Below, piece after piece: positions 1 through 8,030 of a stretch of 64,000 nucleotides of DNA. Within the stretch, counting starts at the first letter, position 1, and each line of letters opens with the position of its first letter. Made by a program: the position numbers and the translations under genes. The notes under the pieces are model-generated. The model did no database searches and was not told where the DNA came from. It saw only the letters and a list, made by a program, of their open reading frames with translations. The stretch is from Sphaerotilus hippei (lineage in GTDB: Bacteria > Pseudomonadota > Gammaproteobacteria > Burkholderiales > Burkholderiaceae_C), in assembly GCF_003201595.1 (NCBI RefSeq), contig NZ_QJJS01000004.1, positions 236,209 through 300,208 on the forward strand. The letters run 5' to 3'.

Positions 1-973
1 TGTCGACCTTCTCGACCGCGGCCGTGTCCCACTCCAGCTTGAGCGCCTCGCGGCCCTGCTTGGCCGGCCAGTAGCCATCGGCCACCACGGCCACGCCCTC
101 GGCACCGCGGTCCAGCGGCACGCGCAGCACGGCCTTCACGCCCTTGATGGCGCGCGCGGCGCCGTCATCGACCGACTTGAGCCTGGCGCCGAACACTGGC
201 GGGTGGGCGACCACGGCGGTGAGCTGACCGGGCAGCCGCATGTCGATGCCGAAGGCCTGGCGGCCGCTGCTCTTGGCCTTGGCGTCGATGCGGGTGGTCG
301 GCTGGCCGATGAGGCGGAAGTCCTTCGCTTCCTTGAGCTTGACCGTGGTCGGCACGGGCAGGGCCATCGCGGCCTCGGCCAGCTCGCCGTAGCCCAGCCG
401 GCGGCCATCGGCGGCGATCACCTGGCCGGCCTGCGTGCGCAGCGTGGCCACGTCGACGCTCCAGCGCGTGGCCGCGGCCGACAGCAGCATGGCGCGGGCC
501 CGGGCACCCAGCTCGCGGTACTGCGTGTAGCTGTGCTTGATGGTGTTGGAGCCACCGGTCAGGTGCATGCCGAAGCGCGGGTCGACGTAGGCGCCGTCGT
601 TGCTGCCCATGCGGCTGCGCACCAGGGACCAGTCGGCGTCCAGCTCCTCGGCCAGGATCATGGGCAGGGCGGTCTGCACGCCCTGGCCGAACTCCAGCCG
701 GTTGATGGTGACGGTGACCTCGCCATCGGGCGCGATCCGCACGAAGGACAGGGGCTGCTCGGTGGGCTTGAGCGCCGCCGGGGCGGTCGAAGCCGCGGCG
801 CCCTGGGCCGCGGCCAGGCCCGGGAAGGTGCCCAGGACCAGGCCACCCAGGCCGGCCACCTTCAGGAAGTGGCGGCGCGGCAGGGGCGCGGGCGGGGCGT
901 CGGCCGCCCGCTCACGCTCGATCAGGTGTTGCAGGGCGCGGGGCAGTTCGCCCTGGAAGGTGGATGGCAGCAT
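1..973 (-). CDS. Molybdopterin-binding large subunit of an isoquinoline 1-oxidoreductase/aldehyde oxidoreductase (partial, C-terminal part outside window)
   Basis: Partial gene: about 324 N-terminal codons are present and the reading frame runs off the left edge. The N-terminus holds a twin-arginine export signal (PRRHFLKVAGLGGLVLG near residues 28-45), as in periplasmic IorB-type enzymes. It is followed by the hammerhead-type molybdopterin domain with the segments EFGQGVQTALPMILAEELD and GMHLTGGSNTIK. Enzymes of this xanthine-oxidase class hydroxylate N-heteroaromatics or oxidise aldehydes, using molybdopterin cytosine dinucleotide. The 2Fe-2S partner lies 10 bases upstream on the same strand, so the two form a heterodimer operon. 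The substrate cannot be read from sequence; aldehyde oxidation would suit the vanillin-like intermediates expected elsewhere in this window. Confidence 0.85.
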   Translation of the reverse strand, partial: MLPSTFQGELPRALQHLIERERAADAPPAPLPRRHFLKVAGLGGLVLGTFPGLAAAQGAAASTAPAALKPTEQPLSFVRIAPDGEVTVTINRLEFGQGVQTALPMILAEELDADWSLVRSRMGSNDGAYVDPRFGMHLTGGSNTIKHSYTQYRELGARARAMLLSAAATRWSVDVATLRTQAGQVIAADGRRLGYGELAEAAMALPVPTTVKLKEAKDFRLIGQPTTRIDAKAKSSGRQAFGIDMRLPGQLTAVVAHPPVFGARLKSVDDGAARAIKGVKAVLRVPLDRGAEGVAVVADGYWPAKQGREALKLEWDTAAVEKVD

Positions 974-983
974 GGGGGCTCCT

Positions 984-1457
984 TCAGGCGAGGGCGCGCG
1001 CGGCATCGGCCACGGCGGCGCGGATGCGGGCGTAGGTGCCGCAGCGGCAGATGTTGCCGGCCATGGCCGTGTCGATCTCGGCCGGCGTGGGCTGCCTGCC
1101 CTGGGGCAGCGACTTCAGGAAGGCCGTGGCGCTCATGATCTGGCCGCTCTGGCAGTAGCCGCACTGGGCCACGTCGTGCTTGACCCAGGCCGCGTGCACG
1201 GCCGCGCCCACGCGGTCGCTGCCGTCGGTGGTGGCCTCGATGGTGGTGAGGCGCTTGCCCTCTGCCACCGAGATGGGCGTGACGCAGGAGCGGATGGCCT
1301 GGCCGTCGAGGTGCACGGTGCAGGCGCCGCACAGGGCCGCGCCGCAGCCGAACTTGGTGCCGGTCAGGCCCAGGTGGTCGCGCAGGGCCCAGAGGATGGG
1401 GGTGGCGGGGTCGGCGTCGACCGTGTGCGCCTGGCCGTTGACGTTGAGCGTGCTCAT
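984..1457 (-). CDS. 2Fe-2S subunit of the molybdenum hydroxylase (IorA/CoxS type)
   Basis: 157 aa, the usual length for the small iron-sulfur subunit. Two 2Fe-2S clusters are visible: a plant-type N-terminal cluster (CGAALCGACTVHLDG with the preceding C, near residues 38-58) and a C-terminal four-helix cluster (CGYCQSGQ near 98 and CRCGTY near 138). It passes electrons from the molybdopterin subunit encoded immediately downstream. The start was set at MSTLNVNGQ because upstream in-frame sequence has no family similarity and an AGGAGAA ribosome site sits just before this ATG. A FAD subunit is absent, as in IorAB enzymes that use cytochromes as acceptor. The intergenic DNA at 1458-1734 is shared with the divergent AraC gene and probably holds both promoters. 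Confidence 0.9.
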   Translation of the reverse strand: MSTLNVNGQAHTVDADPATPILWALRDHLGLTGTKFGCGAALCGACTVHLDGQAIRSCVTPISVAEGKRLTTIEATTDGSDRVGAAVHAAWVKHDVAQCGYCQSGQIMSATAFLKSLPQGRQPTPAEIDTAMAGNICRCGTYARIRAAVADAARALA

Positions 1458-1734
1458 GGTGGGGCGGTTCTCCTGAGGTGGATGAAGGGCGCGGACGCCA
1501 GGCCGAGGCGGCTTGCCGGGCTCATTCCCGAGGGGGCAGTGTGCCGCTCCGCCCGGCTGCGGATTTGTCGTTTTCGAGCCTTGTCTTGCCTTTTCCGACG
1601 AATGTTCATGGACGGGCGCGCTGGCGCAGGCGGTGACGCTACAGTCGGCGCACGGCGCGGACCCTGGATGTGCATCGATCAACTGCTGAATGCACAGGGT
1701 TTGTGCGGAGTTCGTGCCTTCCTGAAAGACCGCC

Positions 1735-2643
1735 ATGCCCATTGACACCCTGGCACGTGAGATCGGCCGGATTGCCCAAAATGACGGCCCGCACCAGACC
1801 CCCATCGAAGCGCTGTCCTTCTACCGCAGCAGCGAGCGCACGCCGCCCATGCCCTGCGTCTACGGGCTGGGCCTGGCCGTCGCGGCGCAGGGCGGCAAGC
1901 AGGTCACTCTCGGCGACCAGGTGATCGACTACGGGCCGGGCCAGTCCCTGCTGACGACGGTGGACCTGCCGGTGGTGGCCCGTGTCACCCGGGCCGATCT
2001 GGCCACGCCGTTCCTCGGCCTGCTGCTCAGGCTCGACGCCCGCTCGCTCGTGCAGCGGGCCGCGGAGATGGACCTGCCGCCGCTGTCGCGCGAGTCGCCC
2101 CCGAGCGCGATCTCGCGCATCCCGCTGGATCCGCCGCTGCTGGACGCCGTGATCCGGCTGGTTCGGCTGCTGGACGAGCCGGGACTGACCGCCCACATGG
2201 CGCCGCTGATCCAGCAGGAGATCACCGTGCGGCTGCTGGCGGGGGCCCATGGCCCCTACCTGCGCTACCTGGTGTCGGCGGGCTCGCCCGGCCACCAGGT
2301 GGCGCGCGCGATGGCCTGGCTCAAGCAGAACTTCAGCCGCGACGTCCGCATGGACGAACTGGCGACCAGCGTGCACATGAGTCCCTCGACCTTCCGCCAG
2401 CACTTCCGTCACCTGGCCGGCATGAGCCCGCTGCAGTACCAGAAGCAGCTGCGCCTGCAGGAGGCGCGCCAGCTGATGCTGAACCAGTCCCTGGACGCCG
2501 GCAGCGCCGCCGCCCGGGTGGGCTACGAGAGTGCGCCCCAGTTCAGCCGCGAGTACAGCCGGCTGTTCGGCGCGCCACCCCAGCGTGACATCCGGCGCCT
2601 GCGCGAGCGGGTGGACGGCGGGGTGGCGGTGTCGGTGTCCTGA
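1735..2643 (+). CDS. AraC-family transcriptional regulator with AraC_N sensor domain
   Basis: 302 aa. Residues about 20-175 resemble the AraC_N (type I) sensing domain, and residues about 195-295 form the two helix-turn-helix AraC DNA-binding domain (MDELATSVHMSPSTFRQHFR, then GYESAPQFSREYSRLFG). The gene is divergent from the molybdenum hydroxylase genes across 277 bases. This arrangement is common for AraC_N regulators that control aldehyde or alcohol oxidoreductases, so control of that operon is the likeliest job. The intergenic region holds GACAA repeats on the minus strand (around 1560-1585) that could be direct-repeat AraC half-sites, but the match is weak. Inducer unknown. Confidence 0.88.
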   Translation: MPIDTLAREIGRIAQNDGPHQTPIEALSFYRSSERTPPMPCVYGLGLAVAAQGGKQVTLGDQVIDYGPGQSLLTTVDLPVVARVTRADLATPFLGLLLRLDARSLVQRAAEMDLPPLSRESPPSAISRIPLDPPLLDAVIRLVRLLDEPGLTAHMAPLIQQEITVRLLAGAHGPYLRYLVSAGSPGHQVARAMAWLKQNFSRDVRMDELATSVHMSPSTFRQHFRHLAGMSPLQYQKQLRLQEARQLMLNQSLDAGSAAARVGYESAPQFSREYSRLFGAPPQRDIRRLRERVDGGVAVSVS

Positions 2644-2690
2644 GTCCGTCGAGCGGCCCAGGGAAAACCCAGAGCGGCCTTTTCGGAGGC

Positions 2691-2715
2691 AACTGGTATG
2701 CTTGACCAACCAGTA
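2691..2715. promoter_or_regulatory. Candidate FadR/GntR operator 1 (AACTGGT-N11-ACCAGT)
   Basis: AACTGGT at 2691-2697 and ACCAGTA at 2709-2715 form a 6-of-7 inverted repeat with an 11-base spacer, just before the GntR gene start. The same repeat with the same spacer recurs at 3592-3616 before the transporter/enzyme operon. Extra ACCA half-sites lie at 2705 and 2716. Autoregulation is inferred. Confidence 0.6.
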
Positions 2716-2734
2716 AACCAGAACTGCACACACC

Positions 2735-3463
2735 GTGGACATCCTCCATCACCGCGTTCCAGGCGCCGGATCCCGTGAGATCACCAAGCGCACCGTCAAG
2801 GACCAGGTGGCCGACAAGATCGCCTCGATGATCCAGACCGGCCTGCTGCAGGCCGGTGACGAACTGCCGTCCGAGCGCGAGCTGGCGGCCACGCTGTCGG
2901 TGTCGCGCGAATCGGTGCGCGGCGCGATCTCGGTGCTGGCCGGGCGTCGCATGATCGGGGTCTCGCAGGGCTCGCGCACCAAGGTGCTGGGCACGGCCGG
3001 GCAGACCTTCCAGGACACGGTGTCCTCGTTCGGCCTGTTCAAGGGCAAGTCGATCGAGGAGGTCACCGAGGCGCGCGCGCTGGTGGAGGTGGAGGTGATG
3101 CGCCTGGCCGCGGCCCGCATGAAACCCGCCACGCTGGACCGGCTGGAGGCCCTGGTGGCCGAGCAGGCCTCGATGCTCAACGATCCGGTGCGCTTCCAGA
3201 TCTCCGACCGCGAGTTCCACACCGTGATGTACGAGGCCTGCGGCAACGACCTGCTGGCCAGCTTCGTGGTCGATCTCTACGCGTTCGCGCTCGACGCCCG
3301 ACGCAAGGCGCTCAAGCGCAAGGACGCCATCGCCCGCAGCGTGGAGGATCACCGCAGCATCGTCGCGGCGCTGCGCGCCCGGCATCCGGAGCATGCGGCC
3401 CAGGCCGTGCGCCATCACCTGGACAGCGTCTACACGACCACCCTGTCCGAACTCGGGAAGTAG
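2735..3463 (+). CDS. GntR-family transcriptional regulator, FadR/FCD subfamily
   Basis: 242 aa. The N-terminal winged helix (about residues 18-85: KRTVKDQVADKIASMI, then LPSERELAATLSVSRESVRG) is followed by an all-helical FCD ligand domain (about 105-230). The FCD domain carries the metal-binding pattern D-x3-H in ISDREFHTVMYEACGN and later VEDHRSI and RHHLDS histidines. FCD regulators usually sense sugar acids or other small carboxylates through a bound metal. The start is GTG at 2735. No better in-frame start exists before the HTH and the ribosome site is poor. Matching inverted repeats before this gene and before the downstream operon suggest that it represses both. Confidence 0.88.
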   Translation: MDILHHRVPGAGSREITKRTVKDQVADKIASMIQTGLLQAGDELPSERELAATLSVSRESVRGAISVLAGRRMIGVSQGSRTKVLGTAGQTFQDTVSSFGLFKGKSIEEVTEARALVEVEVMRLAAARMKPATLDRLEALVAEQASMLNDPVRFQISDREFHTVMYEACGNDLLASFVVDLYAFALDARRKALKRKDAIARSVEDHRSIVAALRARHPEHAAQAVRHHLDSVYTTTLSELGK

Positions 3464-3466
3464 GCC

Positions 3467-3619
3467 ATGGCCATCGATGTCCTTGACGCCCGCTTCGAGC
3501 GGGTGATCCGCCCGGGTGCGCTACTCGAGCGCCTGTGCACTGGTGCCGCTTGGCGCGCGTCGGCGGCATTCATCGATCTTTTGTTCGTGACAACTGGTCT
3601 GGTTCAAATACCAGTTTGA
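3467..3619 (+). pseudogene. Truncated SMP-30/gluconolactonase remnant (N-terminal 29 residues kept)
   Basis: A 50-codon frame begins ATGGCC four bases after the GntR stop. Its first 29 residues (MAIDVLDARF, then LLERLCTGAAW) follow the SMP-30 lactonase N-terminus. Compare the intact paralogue at 12899, where VLHPDF, then SVERLATGLRWAEGPVW occurs at the same spacing. Similarity stops abruptly at the Trp. The following 21 codons are unrelated and run into the operator at 3592-3616 before a TGA. The simplest reading is that a lactonase gene was lost by deletion, leaving the 5' end fused to the promoter region of the next operon. Whether the short peptide is translated is unknown. Confidence 0.65.
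3592..3616. promoter_or_regulatory. Candidate FadR/GntR operator 2 (perfect AACTGGT-N11-ACCAGTT)
   Basis: A perfect 7-base inverted repeat with an 11-base spacer lies at 3592-3598 and 3610-3616. It also contains an inner CTGGT-N6-ACCAG (3599-3614). A weak promoter (TTGTTC at 3581, TCAAAT at 3604, 17-base spacer) would overlap it, fitting repression of the tctC-pdxA-dehydratase operon. It matches the site before the GntR gene in sequence and spacing. Confidence 0.65.
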
Positions 3620-3733
3620 CTCCGGATGCATCCGTGGGCCTCCGCTGGAGGGGGCTGCATCACCTTCCTTCAAAGCCGTGAGACCAACGGCTGTTCGCGA
3701 TCCCCGTCCTTCAACGAAACCATGGAGACAAAC

Positions 3734-4705
3734 ATGCCCCGACTCTTCTCCCGCCGTCACCTGCTGGCCCTGGCCGCTCTTGCCTCCACCCTGGGTGCCG
3801 CTCATGCCCAGACCTGGCCCAGCCAGCCCTTGCGCATGCTGGTCGGCTCCAGCCCTGGAGGCGGTACCGACGCGATGGCCCGTGCGGTGGCCGACAAGCT
3901 CGGCCCGGCCCTGAAGACGACGGTGGTGGTGGAGAACCGCCCCGGTGCGTCCAACACCCTGGCAGTGGATGTGGTGGTCAAGTCGACCGACGGTCACACG
4001 ATGGTGATGGGCGTGTCGACCGCGCATGCGATCGCGCCTCACCTGATCAAGCTGGCCTACGACAACGACCATGACCTGGTACCCGTGGCCTACGTGGGTG
4101 CGGTGCCCAATGTGCTGGTGGTGAGCGCCACCTCGCCCTACAAGACCGTGGCCGATCTGGTGGCCGCGGCGCGCAAGCAGCCGGGCGTGATCAATTACGC
4201 CTCGTCGGGGAACGGCAGCACGCAGCACATCGCGGGCGAGCTGTTCGAGGACGCCACTGGCGTGGCCACCGTGCACATCCCCTACCGCGGCTCGGGCCCG
4301 GCGCTGGTGGACCTGATGGCGGGCCAGGTGCAGATGAGCTTCGACACGCTGGCCTCGGTGATGCCGCACATCAAGAACGGCAAGCTGCGTGCGCTGGCCG
4401 TCTGCGCCACCGCGCGCAACCCCGAGCTGCCCACGGTGCCGACGCTGGCCGAATCGGGTGTGAAGGGCGTGGAGATGAGCGCCTGGTACGGCATCTACAT
4501 GCCATCGGCCACGCCCAAGGCGGTGCAGCAGCGCGTGGCCGAGGAGGTCAGCAAGCTCCTGACCCTGCCCGACACCAAGGCACGCCTGGCCAACATCGGC
4601 GCCGACCTGACGCCGATGAGCCCGCCCCAATTCCAGGCCTTCCATGTGGCCGAGAACAAGCGCTATGCCGAGCTGATCAAGAAGCGCGGCATCAAGGCCG
4701 ATTGA
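3734..4705 (+). CDS. Bug/TctC-family tripartite tricarboxylate transporter periplasmic receptor
   Basis: 323 aa with a Sec signal peptide (RRHLLALAALASTLGAAHAQ). The mature protein starts TWPSQPLRMLVGSSPGGGTD, the standard Bug-family phosphate-loop-like opening. Two lobes follow, with HIPYRGSGPALVDLMAGQ and LPTVPTLAESG as family landmarks. These periplasmic proteins bind carboxylates in a Venus-flytrap fold. The membrane TctA/TctB partners are not encoded here, which is common for Bug proteins in Burkholderiales. The start was placed at MPRLFSRRH (3734) because it gives a normal signal peptide and follows GGAGAC; METNMPRL at 3722 is possible. It is the first intact gene of the operon 3734-7955, so its ligand is probably the sugar acid degraded by the next genes. 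Confidence 0.92.
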   Translation: MPRLFSRRHLLALAALASTLGAAHAQTWPSQPLRMLVGSSPGGGTDAMARAVADKLGPALKTTVVVENRPGASNTLAVDVVVKSTDGHTMVMGVSTAHAIAPHLIKLAYDNDHDLVPVAYVGAVPNVLVVSATSPYKTVADLVAAARKQPGVINYASSGNGSTQHIAGELFEDATGVATVHIPYRGSGPALVDLMAGQVQMSFDTLASVMPHIKNGKLRALAVCATARNPELPTVPTLAESGVKGVEMSAWYGIYMPSATPKAVQQRVAEEVSKLLTLPDTKARLANIGADLTPMSPPQFQAFHVAENKRYAELIKKRGIKAD

Positions 4706-4748
4706 GGGCCGTCGCGGCTCGCCTTTCAACCTTTCAGAGAGGACTGAC

Positions 4749-5819
4749 ATGAACGACATGCAAGCGCCCGTGGTGGCCTTGACCCTGGGCGACCCGGCCG
4801 GCATCGGCGCCGAGCTGATCGCCCGCCTGCTGGCACGCGCCGACCTGGTGGCGCAAGCCAATGTGGTGCTGGTGGGCGACCCCTGGCTGTGGGCCGAGGG
4901 CCAGCGCATTGCCGGCTTGAGCGTGACCACCATCCCGGTGGCCTCGCTGGCCGAGGTGCGTGGCCGCGCCAACGCGGGCACGCCTGCCTTCCTGGCGGTG
5001 GACACGGTGGCGCCCGAGCAGGTGCACCGTGGCCAGGCCGAAGCGGCCGGTGGCCGCTCGGTGCTGGCCGTGCTCGACCGCTGCATGGACGCGGCCAGCC
5101 GCCGCGAGATCGATGCCATCTGCTTCGCGCCGCTCAACAAGTTCGCGATGAAACAAGGCGGCCTGAAGCACGAAGACGAGCTGCACCACTTTGCCGAACA
5201 CCTGGGTGTGACGAGCTACTTCTGCGAGTTCAACACCCTGGGTGATCTGTGGACCTCGCGCGTGTCGTCGCACGTGCCGCTCAAAGAGGCCGCGGGCCTG
5301 CTGAGCGTGGAGCGCATCGTGGCTGCGGCGCGCCTGATCTACCACTCGCTGCAGGCCAATGGCGTGACCGCACCGCGTGTGGCCGTGGCCGGCTTCAACC
5401 CGCACAACGGCGACGGCGGCACCTGCGGCCGCGAAGAGATCGACATCATCGCGCCCGCCGTGGCGCAGCTGGTGGCCGAAGGCCTGCCGGTGGTGGGCCC
5501 CTACCCCGCCGACACCATCTTCCTGAAGGCCCGCGATGGCGAGCTCGATGCGGTGGTGACCATGTACCACGACCAGGGCCAGATCGCGATCAAGCTGCTC
5601 GGCTTCTCCAAGGGCGTGACGGTGCAAGGCGGCCTGCCCATCCCCATCACCACGCCGGCGCACGGCACGGCCTACGACATCGCGGGCCAGGGCAAAGCCA
5701 ACGTCGACGCCACCGCCAACGCCTTCCAGATCGCCTGCCGCATGGGCCGCACCTACCGCTCGGGCGACAGCCTGTTCGGCGCGCCCACATCCACCACCCC
5801 GACTTCGTCCCTGTCCTGA
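4749..5819 (+). CDS. PdxA-family NAD-dependent dehydrogenase (PdxA2-like)
   Basis: 356 aa, slightly longer than E. coli PdxA. The divalent-metal histidines correspond to H175 (SSHVPLKE), H219 ([10 protein letters not shown]) and H274 (TMYHDQGQ), and the N-terminal [11 protein letters not shown] is typical. Family members oxidise a beta-hydroxy acid followed by decarboxylation. Known roles are 4-phosphohydroxythreonine (pyridoxine synthesis), four-carbon acid phosphates in sugar-acid catabolism (PdxA2), and dihydrodiols such as that of terephthalate (TphB). The position between a TctC receptor and two sugar-acid dehydratases favours a catabolic role over vitamin B6 synthesis. The DUF1537 kinase that usually accompanies PdxA2 is missing, so the true substrate may not be a phosphate ester. 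Confidence 0.82.
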   Translation: MNDMQAPVVALTLGDPAGIGAELIARLLARADLVAQANVVLVGDPWLWAEGQRIAGLSVTTIPVASLAEVRGRANAGTPAFLAVDTVAPEQVHRGQAEAAGGRSVLAVLDRCMDAASRREIDAICFAPLNKFAMKQGGLKHEDELHHFAEHLGVTSYFCEFNTLGDLWTSRVSSHVPLKEAAGLLSVERIVAAARLIYHSLQANGVTAPRVAVAGFNPHNGDGGTCGREEIDIIAPAVAQLVAEGLPVVGPYPADTIFLKARDGELDAVVTMYHDQGQIAIKLLGFSKGVTVQGGLPIPITTPAHGTAYDIAGQGKANVDATANAFQIACRMGRTYRSGDSLFGAPTSTTPTSSLS

Positions 5820-5832
5820 GGAGCCACCCACC

Positions 5833-7029
5833 ATGAAAATCAAATCCGTCCGCGCCCGTGTCTTCGAATGGAAGGGCAAGACCGTGCCGCCGCAAGGCAA
5901 CTTCTGCTCCAACGCGATGGACCTGGTGTACGACAACCGCGCCAACGCTCATGCTGCCGGCACCGACACCATGAACACCTTCCGCTTCCACGGCTGGACC
6001 GTGGTCGAGGTGGAGACCGATGACGGCATCGTCGGCCTGGGCAATGTGGCCCTGGCACCGAAGATCGCGAAGGCCATCATCGACGAGTACCTGGCGCCGC
6101 TGGTGATCGGCCAGGACCCCTGGGACTACGAGTACCTGAACCAGCGCATGTACCGCGCCACGCACGCCTGGGGCCGCAAGGGCGTGGGCATGGCCGCGAT
6201 CTCGGCGATCGACATCGCCATCTGGGACATCCTGGGCAAGAGCGTCAACAAGCCGGTGTTCAAGCTGCTGGGCGGCCGCACCAAAGAGAAGATCCCCTGC
6301 TACTACAGCAAGCTCTACCGCACGGACCTCAAGGAGATGCAGGCCGAGGCACAGAAGTTCGTCGACCAGGGCTTCCGCGCCTTCAAGATGCGCTTCGGCT
6401 ACGGTCCGCAGCACGGCCAGCAAGGCGTGGTGGAGAACCTGAAGTCGGTCGAGGCCGTGCGCGAGGTCATCGGCTACGACAACGACCTGATGCTCGAGTG
6501 CTACATGGGTTGGAACCTGGAGTACGCCAAGCGCATGCTGCCCAAGCTGGAGAAGTACCAGCCGCGTTGGCTGGAAGAACCGGTGATTGCCGACGACATC
6601 GACGGTTACGCCGAACTCAACCAGCTCACCAGCATCCCCATCTCGGGCGGCGAACACGAGTTCAGCCTCTACGGCTTCAAGCAGCTGCTCGACCGCAAGG
6701 CGGTGAGCGTGGTGCAGTACGACACCAACCGCGTCGGCGGCATCACCATGGCGCACAAGATCAACGCGCTGTGCGAGGCCTACAGCGTGCCGGTGATCCC
6801 GCACGCCGGCCAGATGCACAACTACCACCTCACCATGAGCAGCCTGAACTGCCCGATGAGCGAGTACTTCCCGATGTTCGACGTGGAAGTGGGCAACGAG
6901 CTGTTCTATTACATCTTCGACGGCGAGCCGGTGGCCGAGAACGGTTTCCTGCAACTGCGCGACGACGTGCCGGGCCTGGGCTTGACGATGAAGACCGAGT
7001 TCCTCGATCAGTTCCACATCACCGAGTGA
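5833..7029 (+). CDS. Enolase-superfamily sugar-acid dehydratase (mandelate racemase/rhamnonate dehydratase-like)
   Basis: 398 aa with an N-terminal capping domain (about 1-135) and a TIM barrel. Candidate Mg ligands are E222 (LMLECYMGW), E248 (WLEEPV) and E274 (SGGEHEFS). The D297-H324 dyad (QYDTNR and VIPHAG) is in the position of the His-Asp general base of the MR subgroup. The second-strand motif is KMR rather than KxK, and a C-terminal [17 protein letters not shown] segment recalls rhamnonate dehydratase. Such enzymes abstract the proton alpha to a carboxylate and expel the beta-hydroxyl, giving a 2-keto-3-deoxy acid. The next gene encodes a dehydratase for exactly that kind of product. 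The precise aldonate cannot be assigned from sequence. Confidence 0.85.
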   Translation: MKIKSVRARVFEWKGKTVPPQGNFCSNAMDLVYDNRANAHAAGTDTMNTFRFHGWTVVEVETDDGIVGLGNVALAPKIAKAIIDEYLAPLVIGQDPWDYEYLNQRMYRATHAWGRKGVGMAAISAIDIAIWDILGKSVNKPVFKLLGGRTKEKIPCYYSKLYRTDLKEMQAEAQKFVDQGFRAFKMRFGYGPQHGQQGVVENLKSVEAVREVIGYDNDLMLECYMGWNLEYAKRMLPKLEKYQPRWLEEPVIADDIDGYAELNQLTSIPISGGEHEFSLYGFKQLLDRKAVSVVQYDTNRVGGITMAHKINALCEAYSVPVIPHAGQMHNYHLTMSSLNCPMSEYFPMFDVEVGNELFYYIFDGEPVAENGFLQLRDDVPGLGLTMKTEFLDQFHITE

Positions 7030-7037
7030 GCCCGACC

Positions 7038-7955
7038 ATGAAACGGCCCTACAAGGGGGTGTTCCCCGTCGTCCCCACGACGTTCACCGAGACCGGCGAG
7101 CTGGACCTGGACAGCCAGAAACGCTGCCTCGACTTCATGATCGATGCAGGCTCCACCGGCCTGTGCATCCTGGCCAACTTCTCCGAGCAGTTCGCGCTGT
7201 CCGACGATGAGCGCGAGGTGCTGACCCGCACCGCGCTGGAGCACGTGGCCGGTCGTGTGCCGGTGATCGTCACCACCACGCACTATGGCTCGCAGGTCTG
7301 CGCCGCCCGCAGCCGACGCGCGCAGGACATGGGGGCCGCCATGGTGATGGTGATGCCGCCCTACCACGGCGCCACCTTCCGGGTCGCCGAGCCGGGCATC
7401 GAGGGCTTCTACCGTCATGTCTCCGAGGCCATCGACATTCCGATCATGATCCAGGATGCGCCGGCCAGTGGCACGGTGCTGTCGGCGCCCTTCCTGGCCC
7501 GGCTGGCCCGAGAGATCGAGCAGGTCTCGTATTTCAAGATCGAGACCGCGGGTGCCGCCAGCAAGCTGCGTGAGCTGATCGCGCTGGGCGGTGATGCGAT
7601 CGAGGGACCCTGGGATGGCGAGGAGGCCATCACCCTGCTGGCCGATCTGGACGCCGGGGCCACGGGCGCGATGACCGGAGGGGCCTTCCCCGACGGCATC
7701 CGCCGCATCGTCGATGCCCATCTGGCCGGTGACCGCGAAACCGCGGTCACCGAGTACGGCCGCTGGCTGCCGCTGATCAACTACGAGAACCGCCAGGGCG
7801 GCATCCTGACGGCCAAGGCGCTGATGAAAGAAGGTGGCGTGATCGCCTGCGATGCCCCGCGCCATCCTTTCCCCGCGATGCATCCGGCCATCCGGGCCGG
7901 CCTGCTGGATGCGGCCCGCCGCCTGGATCCCCTGGTCCTGCGCTGGGCGCGCTGA
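7038..7955 (+). CDS. DHDPS/NAL-family keto-acid dehydratase, L-2-keto-3-deoxyarabonate dehydratase-like
   Basis: 305 aa TIM-barrel class I enzyme. The Schiff-base lysine is K167 (SYFKIE). The tyrosine normally found in the YN(V/I)P motif of aldolases and DHDPS is replaced by QDAPASG (about 139-145), a pattern I recall from L-2-keto-3-deoxyarabonate dehydratase of Azospirillum. The block AIEGPWDGEEAITLLADLD is also typical of that subgroup. It would dehydrate and rearrange a 2-keto-3-deoxy sugar acid toward 2-oxoglutarate semialdehyde. The gene starts 8 bases after the enolase-type dehydratase, so the two reactions are coupled. No 2-oxoglutarate semialdehyde dehydrogenase follows; it must be encoded elsewhere. 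Confidence 0.82.
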   Translation: MKRPYKGVFPVVPTTFTETGELDLDSQKRCLDFMIDAGSTGLCILANFSEQFALSDDEREVLTRTALEHVAGRVPVIVTTTHYGSQVCAARSRRAQDMGAAMVMVMPPYHGATFRVAEPGIEGFYRHVSEAIDIPIMIQDAPASGTVLSAPFLARLAREIEQVSYFKIETAGAASKLRELIALGGDAIEGPWDGEEAITLLADLDAGATGAMTGGAFPDGIRRIVDAHLAGDRETAVTEYGRWLPLINYENRQGGILTAKALMKEGGVIACDAPRHPFPAMHPAIRAGLLDAARRLDPLVLRWAR

Positions 7956-8030
7956 CGCCAGGTGGGTTGAAGCCCCGGCCAGGCGGGCCGCGGCGCGCCC
8001 GATCGACCGGGGCCTGCCGCCGCGGCGGCC

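Noticed and set aside
4749..5819. A pyridoxine-biosynthesis pdxA gene
   Set aside because: The gene is embedded in a GntR-controlled catabolic operon with a TctC receptor and sugar-acid dehydratases, and its sequence fits the catabolic PdxA2-like branch better.
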